From Stagnihabitans sp039932095 (GTDB taxonomy: Bacteria > Pseudomonadota > Alphaproteobacteria > Rhodobacterales > Rhodobacteraceae): DNA of 64,000 bases. Under the pieces are notes generated by a model. That model saw only the letters and a list, made by a program, of their open reading frames with translations. It was not told the DNA's origin and did not search any database. This document shows, piece by piece, positions 24,690 to 33,220 of the stretch (positions are counted from its first letter, which is position 1; each line of letters begins with the position of its first letter). Position numbers and translations under genes: made by a program. The DNA lies in contig JBDTQR010000001.1 in NCBI GenBank assembly GCA_039932095.1, positions 18,246 through 82,245 on the forward strand, written 5' to 3'.

Positions 24690-26723
24690 TCAGATCACGG
24701 AAACGAGACGAAGCGCATCATAGATTGCCGCGTGGATGTTGCGCGCCTCGACCGCGTCGCCAATGCGGAACAGCTGGAACCCCTTGGGTCCGCCGGTCCG
24801 GCTCTGCGGCTGCATGGCGATCATCGCGTCATAATCCACCGCGCCAAGGTTCACCGATTGCGGCCTCAGGTCGAAATAGATGTCCGCCAGCGGCTGGGTG
24901 CCATGGTTCACCACGACCTGATCATAAAGCGCGGTCTTGCCGATCTTCATGTAATCGGAATCTACCGTCGCCTTGATCTGATTGCCCTGCCTTTCGACCC
25001 TGCTCAGCCGGTAGGTCACGGTAAATATCACATCCTTGTCCTGCAACGCCCGCATATAGGGCACCAGATTCATCGCCATGACATCCGGCGCAAAGGTCCG
25101 GTCCGGCGTCATGATCTCCACCTTGGCTCCGGCCTCGGCCAAGAGTTGCGCCACCTGCAACGCCACGTGGTCGCCTGCATCGTCAAACAACAAGACGTTG
25201 CTGCCGGGTTTCGCATCGCCTGACAGAATGTCCCAGGCCGAAATGGTCAGCTCATTGCCAGACGCCAGAATATCCTTCTGCGGCATCCCGCCCGTTGCAA
25301 CAATCACCACATCCGGCTGCTCTGCCAGCACCTCCGCCGCCTCGGCCCAGGTGTTGAATCGAAACTCCACGCCCAAAGCCGCGCATTGCGCCATCCGCCA
25401 GTCGACAATGCCGATCAATTCCGCCCGTCGCTTGGTCTGCACGCAGAGCCGTATCTGCCCACCGGCCTGCGCTGCCGCCTCGAACACCAACACTTTATGG
25501 CCACGCTCCGCCGCCACCCGCGCCGCCTCCAGCCCCGCCGGACCCGCGCCCACCACCACCACCCGCTTGGCGCTGCTGGCGGGCTGGACCGCGTGTGGCA
25601 TCGTCTCCTCCCGCCCGGTCGAGGGGTTGTGGATGCACAGCGCCATCCCCCCCTGATAGATCCGGTCCAGACAATAGGTTGCGCCGACACAGGGTCGAAT
25701 ATCCTGCTCGCGCCCCTCCACGATCTTCTGCACGATATGCGGGTCGGCCATATGGGCCCGGGTCATGCCGACCATGTCCAACTGCCCCGACGCCACCGCA
25801 TAACGCGCCGTCGCGACATCGGGAATCCGTGATGCGTGAAAGGTCGGCAACCCGACCTCTGCCCGCACCCGACCGGCAAAATCCAGATGCGGCGCCGATT
25901 TCATGCCGTGGATCGGGATCACATCGGTCATGGCGGCATCGGTGTGGATGCGGCCACGGATCACGTTCAGGAAATCGACCAGCCCCGAATCGCGGAACAT
26001 CTTGCCAATCGCAATGCCCTCGTCAGCATCAATCCCGCCCTGTTCCACTTCATCCGCCGTATAGCGCATGCCCAGCAGGAAGGTCTCACCCACCCGCTTG
26101 CGACAGGCGGCCAGCACGTCCAGCGCAAACCGCGCCCGGTTCTCAAGGGACCCGCCATACGGCGCCGGCAGAGCGTTGGTGAACGGCGACATGAACTGAT
26201 CGAGCAGATGGCCGTAACACTCGAATTCGACCCCATCCAGGCCCGCCGCCTTCATCCGTTCCGCCGCATCGGCGAAATCCGTGATGATCCGGTCGATGTC
26301 CCAATCTTCAACCACCTTCGGAAACGCCCGGTGGCTCGGCTCCCGCGCTGGCCCGGCCGAGACCACCGGCAGCCAATCACCCTTGTCCCACCGCGTCCGT
26401 CGGCCAAGATGCGTCAGCTGGATCATCACTGCCGCCCCAGCCTCATGGCAATCATCCGCCAGCCGCTTCATCCACGGCACCACCTCATCGCGGAAGGCCA
26501 GCACGTTGTTGAACACCGGTGGCGAATCCTTCGACACCGCCGCCGACCCCGCCGTCATGGTCAACGCGACCCCCGCCTTCGCCCGCTCCAGATGATAAAG
26601 CCGGTACCGGTCCTTCGGCATACCATCCTCGGGATAGGCCGGTTCGTGACTGGTCGTCATGATCCGGTTGCGCAGCGTCAGGTGCTTCAATTGATAGGGT
26701 TGCAACAGCGGATCAGTTGACAT
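24690..26723 (-). CDS. FMN/FAD iron-sulfur oxidoreductase, TMADH/dienoyl-CoA reductase family
   Basis: A 677-residue flavoprotein with an N-terminal old-yellow-enzyme barrel (residues 1-340; RNRIMTTSHEP at the FMN site, YGGSLENRARF) and a C-terminal FAD/NAD-binding half starting with VVVGAGPAGLEAARV near residue 389. The cluster-binding stretch reads C-x2-A-x2-C-x11-C, where relatives such as trimethylamine dehydrogenase have C-x2-C-x2-C. The ATG at 26723 has a GGAGG site 5 bases upstream. Substrate is unknown; N-methylated compounds (for example N-methylproline-type demethylation with the adjacent ferredoxin) are a guess from family members. A MarR gene lies upstream. Confidence 0.8.
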   Translation of the reverse strand: MSTDPLLQPYQLKHLTLRNRIMTTSHEPAYPEDGMPKDRYRLYHLERAKAGVALTMTAGSAAVSKDSPPVFNNVLAFRDEVVPWMKRLADDCHEAGAAVMIQLTHLGRRTRWDKGDWLPVVSAGPAREPSHRAFPKVVEDWDIDRIITDFADAAERMKAAGLDGVEFECYGHLLDQFMSPFTNALPAPYGGSLENRARFALDVLAACRKRVGETFLLGMRYTADEVEQGGIDADEGIAIGKMFRDSGLVDFLNVIRGRIHTDAAMTDVIPIHGMKSAPHLDFAGRVRAEVGLPTFHASRIPDVATARYAVASGQLDMVGMTRAHMADPHIVQKIVEGREQDIRPCVGATYCLDRIYQGGMALCIHNPSTGREETMPHAVQPASSAKRVVVVGAGPAGLEAARVAAERGHKVLVFEAAAQAGGQIRLCVQTKRRAELIGIVDWRMAQCAALGVEFRFNTWAEAAEVLAEQPDVVIVATGGMPQKDILASGNELTISAWDILSGDAKPGSNVLLFDDAGDHVALQVAQLLAEAGAKVEIMTPDRTFAPDVMAMNLVPYMRALQDKDVIFTVTYRLSRVERQGNQIKATVDSDYMKIGKTALYDQVVVNHGTQPLADIYFDLRPQSVNLGAVDYDAMIAMQPQSRTGGPKGFQLFRIGDAVEARNIHAAIYDALRLVSVI

Positions 26724-26804
26724 CACGGCCTCCATTTCCCGCAAGCCTAAATTAGCCTTCAGGTCGCGGTGCGGCAGAATGCGACGCCCAGGCGTCGTTT
26801 TGCC

Positions 26805-27218
26805 CTAGGTCAGCCGCGTCAAAAGCGCCAAAAGCTGTTCTTGCTCAGCAGGTTCCAGCGGCTCCAGCGTTCGCTGCGACACCGTCATGGCAGTTGCCTT
26901 GGTGGTGTCGAACAGCCCCTGACCCGCCGCCGTCAGGCTGACCGTCAGCCGGCGGCGATCCTCAGGATCCGGCGTGGTCGCAACCAGCCCTTCGCGCACC
27001 AGCCGGTCCACCACACCCTTGATCGTCGCGGCATCCATCGCGGTTTCCCGGCCCAGCAGGTTCTGACTGAGCGGCCCCAGATCGGCCAGCCGCGCCAGCA
27101 CGGCAAATTGCGTCGTGGTCACCGCCGGGATCGCCTCGGAGAACAACGCCAAATGGCGCTGGGTCACCCGGCGCAGCACATAGCCAATCTGATCGTCCAG
27201 CACATATTCTTGGGTCAT
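26805..27218 (-). CDS. MarR-family transcriptional regulator
   Basis: A 137-residue winged-helix regulator. The recognition region (LSQNLLGRETAMDAATIKGV with VDRLVREGLVATTPDPEDRR) and the wing motif DRRRLTVSLTAAG are standard MarR features. It lies 81 bases upstream of, and on the same strand as, the flavoprotein and ferredoxin genes. Control of that small redox operon in response to an aromatic or amine ligand is the natural inference; the ligand cannot be read from sequence. Confidence 0.9.
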   Translation of the reverse strand: MTQEYVLDDQIGYVLRRVTQRHLALFSEAIPAVTTTQFAVLARLADLGPLSQNLLGRETAMDAATIKGVVDRLVREGLVATTPDPEDRRRLTVSLTAAGQGLFDTTKATAMTVSQRTLEPLEPAEQEQLLALLTRLT

Positions 27219-27275
27219 CGGTCTTGGATAACCGCAGCAACGCCGGGCTGCAAGATTGTTGCCAGCCCGGTTCCG

Positions 27276-29108
27276 TCAGGCACTGCGATTGCGCTGCCAG
27301 CCCATCCGGTCGAACACGGCCGCATAGCTTTGCGCCAGCCCGCGCAGCCCCACGCCATCCAGACTGTCCTTCCGGTCCCAGGCCTTGTTCGCCAGCCCAA
27401 GGATGCGCGGCACCAGCATCGGCTCCATTTCCGCGTCCCGCGTGGTGAACTCCGACCAGAAGCAGCCCTCGACCCCGACAATCCGGTCTGCCACGTCTTC
27501 GGCTCCCGCTGGCACCGGCAGCCAGTTCACAACATCCTCCAGCGCCACAATCGCCGCCCAGGACGCACCCCAGTCATCAGCCGCGCCGCTATGAGCCATG
27601 TCGAAATAGACGTTCTGCGCCGGGCACATCACCACATCATGACCTGCCCGCGCCGCTGCCACCCCGGGCCCCTGCCCAGTCCATGAAAACAGCAGCGCAT
27701 CATGCCCGATCCCGCCATTCACCCCCTTGGCCGCCTCTTCCCACGCCGCCGGGCGAATGCCATGCGCCGACAGAAACCCGGCCAACTTCGCCATCATCCA
27801 GCCCTGCACATCGTCGCGGGTCTGCAAACCATGGGCCGCTTTCAGGGCCGCCACCGCGGGCGAGCCGGCCCACGCCTCCGGCGGCAGTTCATCACAGCCC
27901 AGATGCAGGATTCCAAGCGGAAACAGGCTCGCCACTTCCAGCGCAAGTGGCTCTAACAGGGCCCAGGTCGTAGGCATTGCCGGATTCAAGATGTTTTCGG
28001 GATAGCCCTGAATGCTCTGGGTGGGCGCATTGTCCCCCGGATCCCGCATCCCCTGATACGCGAGGTTCAAGGCAAAGGCATGGGCCGGCACCTCGATCTC
28101 CGGCAGCACCTCGATCTGCAATTCCTGCGCCCGTGCCAGGACCAGCGCTACATCGGTCCTGGAGTAACTGCCGCCCGACCGAATGCCACCGCCAAACACC
28201 CCCGGTACCACCTGGCCCTCTCCGCGCTGCGCCGTGCGCTGCCAGATTTCCGGTGCGCAGTCGACTTCCAGCCGAAAAGCCTCATCGTCGGAGAAATGCC
28301 AGTGGAACCGGTTCAACTTCAACAACGCCATCATGTCCAGCAGCCGCAGGATGGTTTCGACCGCGTAGAAATGCCGGGCGCAATCCAGATGCTGCCCCCG
28401 CCAGCCAAAGCGCGGCGCGTCTTGAAGAATGCCGCAGGGCAGCGCGCCGTCATAGGTTTCCCGCAAGTTGAGCAAGGTAATTGCGGCACTGAACAGGCCC
28501 GAATCGCCCTCTGCGGCAAGGGTGATGCCAGCCGTACCAATCTCCAGACGATAGCCGCCGACCGGTAGTGCAAGGTCATTGACGATGTCCAAGACCGCAC
28601 CCTGTGGCCCCAGTATCGGTGCAAAGTTCAGCCGCCCGGCCAAAGCCGCAACCGGCGCCAGACGCGGGTCACCCGACACAAACCCGGCCGCCTTCAACAC
28701 ACCCCCGCTCGGCAGCCAGTCCGTCGGTTGCGGCACAATCTTCAACCCGCCAAAGTCCGGCGCGGTCATCGGCGGCGATCCCAGAAACCGCACCCCGGCC
28801 TCCAGCACTGGCAAGGCCACCGTGCCGCCCCTGGTCCGCAAATAGGCACCCAGCGGCAACCACGCCCGGTTCTGCGGAACAAACGCTTCGACATGGGTCA
28901 AGATCACCGTCACCCGACCGCCCGCTGCAATGTCGGGCAATGCCACTTCGGCATATCCGCCCACGGACTTCACCAGTGTCCCGCCGGCGACGACTCTGAT
29001 CGGCACAAACAGCGAGCTGCAAAATACCGGGGCCGCAAGCGCCGTGTCAGAGCCGATTTCACAGTGGATCTCCAGACCGACGATCCGCGCCGCAAAACTC
29101 AGTTTCAT
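27276..29108 (-). CDS. Beta-N-acetylhexosaminidase, GH20, cytoplasmic
   Basis: A 610-residue glycoside hydrolase family 20 enzyme. Key parts are RHFYAVETILRLLDMMALLK (residues 245-264), FHWHFSDDEAFRLEVD (268-283), and LHLGCDELPPEAW with the catalytic Asp406-Glu407 pair. The usual H-x-G-G-D-E is H-L-G-C-D-E here. Trp residues of the active site appear in FSWTG and CFWSEF. There is no signal peptide, so it should act on imported chitobiose-like oligosaccharide, releasing GlcNAc. It is co-transcribed behind the GntR gene (ATGA overlap) and divergent from the ABC-transporter operon. Confidence 0.92.
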   Translation of the reverse strand: MKLSFAARIVGLEIHCEIGSDTALAAPVFCSSLFVPIRVVAGGTLVKSVGGYAEVALPDIAAGGRVTVILTHVEAFVPQNRAWLPLGAYLRTRGGTVALPVLEAGVRFLGSPPMTAPDFGGLKIVPQPTDWLPSGGVLKAAGFVSGDPRLAPVAALAGRLNFAPILGPQGAVLDIVNDLALPVGGYRLEIGTAGITLAAEGDSGLFSAAITLLNLRETYDGALPCGILQDAPRFGWRGQHLDCARHFYAVETILRLLDMMALLKLNRFHWHFSDDEAFRLEVDCAPEIWQRTAQRGEGQVVPGVFGGGIRSGGSYSRTDVALVLARAQELQIEVLPEIEVPAHAFALNLAYQGMRDPGDNAPTQSIQGYPENILNPAMPTTWALLEPLALEVASLFPLGILHLGCDELPPEAWAGSPAVAALKAAHGLQTRDDVQGWMMAKLAGFLSAHGIRPAAWEEAAKGVNGGIGHDALLFSWTGQGPGVAAARAGHDVVMCPAQNVYFDMAHSGAADDWGASWAAIVALEDVVNWLPVPAGAEDVADRIVGVEGCFWSEFTTRDAEMEPMLVPRILGLANKAWDRKDSLDGVGLRGLAQSYAAVFDRMGWQRNRSA

Positions 29109-29887
29109 GGTTTGGGTTCCAGCCGCAGTTCGGCAACAAAGTCATAGATGTCAGACCGGTATAGGCCCCGGGTAAATTCGATCGGCCGTCCGGTCGGCAG
29201 ATAGGCGGTCCGGTCGATCCGCAGCACCGCCGCGCCGTCCGGCAGGTGCAGCAACGCCGCATCATTCGCCGCCAGGTTCACCGCCGTGATTCGCTGCACA
29301 GCGCGGGTCGGCGCGTTGCCCTTGGCCCGCAGTACGTCATAGAGCGAGGTTTCCACCCGCTCGGGGTCAGGCAGAATGTCCTGCGGCAGCGATGACCATT
29401 CCAGCGCCATTGGCAGCCCATCGGCACTGCGCAGCCGTTCGACCCGTGCCACCCGGTCCGCCCCGGCCAGCCCCAGTGCCATCTGCTCATCCGGGCTGGG
29501 CAGAAACAACCCGCGTCGCAGGATCTGACTGCTCGACGTTTTCCCCCTCTGCCGCATGTATTCGGTGAACGACAACAGCGCCGACAGCGAATGTTCCAGT
29601 TTCGGCGGATGCGGCCGCACAAAGGTGCCCGCCCCGCGCCGCTGCTCCAGCACGCCCTCTTCCACCAACTGCGCTACAGCCTTGCGCACCGTCACCCGGC
29701 TGACGTCGGCCAGCTCGGCCAGCTCACGCTCCGGCGGCAGTTGCGCATCGGTTTCCAGCACGCCTGAGCTGATCACTGCCGCGATATGGCGGTACAGCTG
29801 GCTGTACCGCGGCCCATGTCCGCTGCGATACCAGCGGTCCGGTGCAAAGATTTCGTCACGCTCTGGCAGGTCCATCGTCGCCATCAT
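29105..29887 (-). CDS. GntR/HutC-family regulator of the amino-sugar genes
   Basis: A 260-residue regulator with an N-terminal GntR winged helix (YSQLYRHIAAVISSGVLETD, QLPPERELAELADVSRVTVR, GAGTFVRP) and a C-terminal UTRA ligand domain. The UTRA part includes RRGLFLPSPDEQMALGLAGA, and FTRGLYRSDIYDF near the end. Relatives such as NagR/DasR bind GlcN-6-P or GlcNAc-6-P. The start is uncertain: ATGs at 29887, 29884 and 29875 are all possible, and a longer form would begin with GTG. It is divergent from the transporter operon and overlaps the hexosaminidase gene. Confidence 0.9.
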   Translation of the reverse strand: MMATMDLPERDEIFAPDRWYRSGHGPRYSQLYRHIAAVISSGVLETDAQLPPERELAELADVSRVTVRKAVAQLVEEGVLEQRRGAGTFVRPHPPKLEHSLSALLSFTEYMRQRGKTSSSQILRRGLFLPSPDEQMALGLAGADRVARVERLRSADGLPMALEWSSLPQDILPDPERVETSLYDVLRAKGNAPTRAVQRITAVNLAANDAALLHLPDGAAVLRIDRTAYLPTGRPIEFTRGLYRSDIYDFVAELRLEPKP

Positions 29888-29894
29888 TGGTATT
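29886..29894. promoter_or_regulatory. Copy 1 of ATTGGTATT, possible GntR operator half
   Basis: The nonamer ATTGGTATT lies at the start of the GntR gene and recurs at 29990-29998 on the other side of the divergent promoter region. It resembles the left half of the operators bound by NagR/DasR-type GntR regulators (ATTGGTATAGACCA-like). The function is inferred; no second inverted half is clear. Confidence 0.35.
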
Positions 29895-29989
29895 GTTTTT
29901 TGTGGCCAAATCAGACCACTTTTGTCAGAAGGCACTGGATTTGGCCGAAAAACAAGCGGTAATTTCGGGGTTTAGCAGATTTTTCCAGA

Positions 29990-30019
29990 ATTGGTATTAT
30001 CTAGGTAGCAAAATTATTT
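29990..30019 (+). promoter_or_regulatory. Possible promoter of the amino-sugar operon with ATTGGTATT copy 2
   Basis: The second ATTGGTATT copy is at 29990-29998. It overlaps a candidate -35 element TTGGTA (29991-29996), which is followed after 17 bases by TTATTT as -10. This would place the regulator on the -35 region of the transporter operon, whose first ATG is at 30090. The pattern match is weak and the assignment tentative. Confidence 0.35.
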
Positions 30020-30089
30020 TCCCTTGGTAACATGAGGTCATAAACAGATTCGGCCCCATTGCAGGCCGGACACCGCTTCAGGGGGCTGC

Positions 30090-31022
30090 ATGGCCGATAT
30101 CACTGCCCAGACGGCAACCGCCGTCACCACTGCCAGTCGCAAGGGCCTGACCGAGGCATGGTTTGCTTGGGCGCTGATCCTCCCGGCCGTCCTTTTCATC
30201 GGTGTCATCGTGGCCTGGCCGCTTGTCGAGACCATCCGATTGTCCTTCACCGATGCCACGCTGACCAAAGCCAACTACATCGGATTGGCCAATTACCAGC
30301 AACTCCTGTCCAGCCCCAAGTTCTACGATATCGTCGGCCGCACCTTCTTCTGGATGTTCCTTTCGGTCAGCCTCAAGCTGATCATCGGGCTGATCGGCGC
30401 CTCGCTTCTCGCGGCCGCCGTTCCCGGCCGGGCGCTGTTCCGCGCGCTGATCATGCCGCCATGGGTGATCCCGATCGCCATCGGCTGCATCGGCTGGATG
30501 TGGCTCTACAACGGCCAGTTCGGCTTTATTTCGGGCATGGCGCAGCGGTTCGGTCTGCTGGATGGGCCATTCGAATTTCTCGCCTACAAGAATTCGGCCT
30601 TCTATTCGGCCATCGTCACTGACGTCTGGGTCGGCACCCCGATGGTCAGCTTGTTCTTCCTGGCCGCGATGCAGGGCGTAAGCCGCGATCTTTACGAGGC
30701 GGCCTGGGTCGACGGCGCCGGGCGCTGGTATCGCTTCCGCCGCATCACCGTTCCGCAGATCATGCCGACCATTGTGTCCATGGCGCTGCTTTCGGCGATC
30801 TGGACCTTCAACTCCTTCGACATCATCTATGTCCTGACCCAGGGCGGTCCGCGTGGCGGCACGACGACGATGATCATCGACGCCTACAAGACCGCTTTCG
30901 GCAACTATAACCTCGGCGAGGGCGCGACCCGCGCGGTGGCCATCGTAGTTCTGCTGAGCCTGTTTTCGCTGGCCTACCTGCGGATCCTGAACCGCGTGAA
31001 CAAGCATTACGGGGTGAAATGA
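30090..31022 (+). CDS. ABC sugar transporter permease, MalF/UgpA type
   Basis: A 310-residue inner-membrane permease with six predicted helices, the first at residues 23-45. It contains the cytoplasmic EAA loop YEAAWVDGAGRWYRFRRITV (residues 206-225), which docks on the ATPase. An AGGGGG site lies 6 bases before the ATG. It is the first gene of an operon that continues through nagA. Together with the next permease, the binding protein and the UgpC-type ATPase it forms a CUT1-family importer, probably for chito-oligosaccharide or GlcNAc given the catabolic genes downstream. Confidence 0.93.
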   Translation: MADITAQTATAVTTASRKGLTEAWFAWALILPAVLFIGVIVAWPLVETIRLSFTDATLTKANYIGLANYQQLLSSPKFYDIVGRTFFWMFLSVSLKLIIGLIGASLLAAAVPGRALFRALIMPPWVIPIAIGCIGWMWLYNGQFGFISGMAQRFGLLDGPFEFLAYKNSAFYSAIVTDVWVGTPMVSLFFLAAMQGVSRDLYEAAWVDGAGRWYRFRRITVPQIMPTIVSMALLSAIWTFNSFDIIYVLTQGGPRGGTTTMIIDAYKTAFGNYNLGEGATRAVAIVVLLSLFSLAYLRILNRVNKHYGVK

Positions 31023-31023
31023 C

Positions 31024-31869
31024 ATGCTGATGGACCGCTATTCGCTGCTGCAAAAGGTCGGTATCTACTGCGGCATCGCGCTATTCCTTCTGTTCATCCT
31101 CTTGCCCTTTCTGGAGATGTTCCGCACATCTCTGATGCCGCTCTCGCATCTTTTCCATGCGCCCTACGAAATCTGGAGCGACGAGATGAGCTTCCAGGCC
31201 TATCACGACATGTGGGTGAAAGTGCCGCTGCTTGGCCGCTACATTTGGAATTCGATCTTCATTGCCGCGATGGTGACAGCAATCTGCATGGTGATCGTGA
31301 CGCCCGCCGCCTATGCCTATGCAAGGCTGGAGTTTCCCTTCAAGGCCCAATCGCTGGGTCTGTTCCTGTCTGTCAACATGTTCGCAGGCGCCGTGTTGCT
31401 GATCCCGCTTTACCGCCTGCTCAACACGCTGCACCTGTTGAACACCTATTGGGCGATGATCGTCCCGGGCATCGCCTTCCTGATCCCCACCGGCATTTGG
31501 CTGCTGAAAGGCTATCTGGAAAAAATCCCGAAGGAGTTGGAAGAGGCCGCCTATGTCGATGGCGCTACCCGGCTTTACACGCTGCGCCGTGTAGTGTTGC
31601 CGCTGGCCGTGCCGGGCCTGATCGTGGTCGGCACCTCGGTCTTCATCGGCGCCTATGCCCAGCAGTATCTCTTTGCCATCACCTTCAACCAGATCGACGC
31701 TCTCTACCCGCTGCCGGCCGGCCTGAACAAATTCATCGGCTACCAGTCGGTCGAGTGGAACCAGATGATGGCCGCCGCCCTTACCGGGGTGCTACCCGTC
31801 ATGCTCGTCTTCTTTTTCCTGCAGAAATACCTCGTCGCGGGTCTGACCGCCGGCGCGGTGAAAGAGTGA
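31024..31869 (+). CDS. ABC sugar transporter permease, MalG/UgpE type
   Basis: A 281-residue second permease with six predicted helices. The EAA loop is EEAAYVDGATRLYTLRRVVL (residues 175-194), followed by PLAVPGLIVVGTSVFIGAY. It starts one base after the stop of the first permease (an alternative ATG is two codons in). The gap to the binding-protein gene is 64 bases. It pairs with the preceding permease to form the membrane channel of the amino-sugar importer. Confidence 0.93.
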   Translation: MLMDRYSLLQKVGIYCGIALFLLFILLPFLEMFRTSLMPLSHLFHAPYEIWSDEMSFQAYHDMWVKVPLLGRYIWNSIFIAAMVTAICMVIVTPAAYAYARLEFPFKAQSLGLFLSVNMFAGAVLLIPLYRLLNTLHLLNTYWAMIVPGIAFLIPTGIWLLKGYLEKIPKELEEAAYVDGATRLYTLRRVVLPLAVPGLIVVGTSVFIGAYAQQYLFAITFNQIDALYPLPAGLNKFIGYQSVEWNQMMAAALTGVLPVMLVFFFLQKYLVAGLTAGAVKE

Positions 31870-31933
31870 CCCTAAAACTGCCAATCCACCAACTGCCGAA
31901 ACGACAACGAAAAACCAACCAAGGGAGTACCCA

Positions 31934-33160
31934 ATGAAACTATCCAAAACCCTGATGGTCGCTGCGGCCCTGATGGGCTCATCGACCCTCGCGGCCAAGG
32001 CGGACGACATCAACCTGTCGTTCATCATGTGCGGCGATGTGCGCCCGGCTGACCAGGCCACCATCGACAAGTTCCAGACCGACAATCCCGGCATCAAGGT
32101 CAACATGGAAGCGGTTCCGTGGGGCACTTGCCAGGACAAGTCGATGACCCTCGCCGCTGCCGGCAACCCGGTTTCGGTCGCCTATATGGGCTCGCGCACA
32201 CTGTTGAAACTGTCGAAGGAAGGTCTGATCGTCCCGGCCGAGATTCCGGCTGATCTGGTCGACAGCTATCAACCCGGCGTGTTGAAAACGGTGTCTTCTG
32301 GCGGCAAATACTGGGGCTATCCCCACGCATTTTCGACCAAGGCGCTGTATATCAACTGCGATCTGGTGACTGCGGCCGGTCTGGAATGCAAGGCACCCGA
32401 GACCTGGGCTGACATGATTGCCATGGCCAAGGCGATCAAGGAAAAAGACGGTGTCGCGGGCATTGGCATCGCTGGCAAAGACTTCGACAACACGATGCAC
32501 ATGTTCCTCGACTTCCTCTATTCTGACGGCGGCCAAGTCCTGAACGCCGACACCGGTGAGGTTCTGCTCGACAGCCCGCAGACCCGCGAAACCCTGCAGA
32601 TGTACAAAGACATCCTGCCCTACGCCGAAGAAGGCCCGACCGCCTGGGAACGTGACCAGATGAAGGACCTGTTCAACGACCAGAAGCTGGGCATGTATGT
32701 CACCGGTCCTTGGGGCCGTGGTCAGTCCAAGGATCAGGTGCCGAACATGCTGGTGGCCCCGGTGCCGCACGGTCCGTCGGGTGCCTCGGGCACCATCCTG
32801 ATCACCGACTCGATTGCGATCTTCAAGCAGACGGACCCGGCGGTTGAAGCGGCGGCGCAGAAACTGGCGCTGGCGCTCAGCACCGGCGACGCACAATACG
32901 ACCTCGACAGCACCTGGGGCCTGACCCCGATCTTCCAATATGACAAAGTCGGCGTCGCCAAGCCGTTCTATGTCGACGATCCGTTCTGGAAGATCTTCGT
33001 TGACGGCATCGCCACCGGCGGGCCAGAGCCGCTGGTCACCGACTTCAAGTCGCTGCAAGGCGTGTTCACCAACATGATCCAGGGCGTCATGCTGGGCGAA
33101 GGCGGCTCGATCGACGATCTGGTCAAGCAGGCCGGCGTTGAACTGGCTGACGTGAAATAA
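31934..33160 (+). CDS. ABC sugar-binding protein, periplasmic
   Basis: A 408-residue solute-binding protein with a signal peptide (residues 1-23, ending AAKADD). It has the family-1 extracellular binding fold; visible blocks are FQTDNPGIKVNMEAVPWGTC, SYQPGVLKTVSSGGKYWGYP and DLFNDQKLGMYVTGPWGRGQ. An AAGGGAGTACCCA site precedes the ATG. Two Cys near residues 33 and 63 and another pair near 140-150 could form disulfides. It delivers the oligosaccharide or amino sugar to the two permeases; exact ligand is inferred from neighbours. Confidence 0.93.
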   Translation: MKLSKTLMVAAALMGSSTLAAKADDINLSFIMCGDVRPADQATIDKFQTDNPGIKVNMEAVPWGTCQDKSMTLAAAGNPVSVAYMGSRTLLKLSKEGLIVPAEIPADLVDSYQPGVLKTVSSGGKYWGYPHAFSTKALYINCDLVTAAGLECKAPETWADMIAMAKAIKEKDGVAGIGIAGKDFDNTMHMFLDFLYSDGGQVLNADTGEVLLDSPQTRETLQMYKDILPYAEEGPTAWERDQMKDLFNDQKLGMYVTGPWGRGQSKDQVPNMLVAPVPHGPSGASGTILITDSIAIFKQTDPAVEAAAQKLALALSTGDAQYDLDSTWGLTPIFQYDKVGVAKPFYVDDPFWKIFVDGIATGGPEPLVTDFKSLQGVFTNMIQGVMLGEGGSIDDLVKQAGVELADVK

Positions 33161-33168
33161 GTCACTGG

Positions 33169-33195
33169 ACGGGCGGTTTACCGACCGCCCGTTTT
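33169..33195 (+). terminator. Hairpin after the binding-protein gene
   Basis: A perfect 9-base inverted repeat (ACGGGCGGT and ACCGCCCGT) with a 6-base loop is followed by a short T run, 8 bases after the binding-protein stop. It looks like a partial terminator or mRNA stabiliser, as often found after solute-binding-protein genes to keep their transcript more abundant than that of the downstream ATPase. Confidence 0.7.
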
Positions 33196-33220
33196 CCCCG
33201 CCCCCGCGACCGAGGATCCA

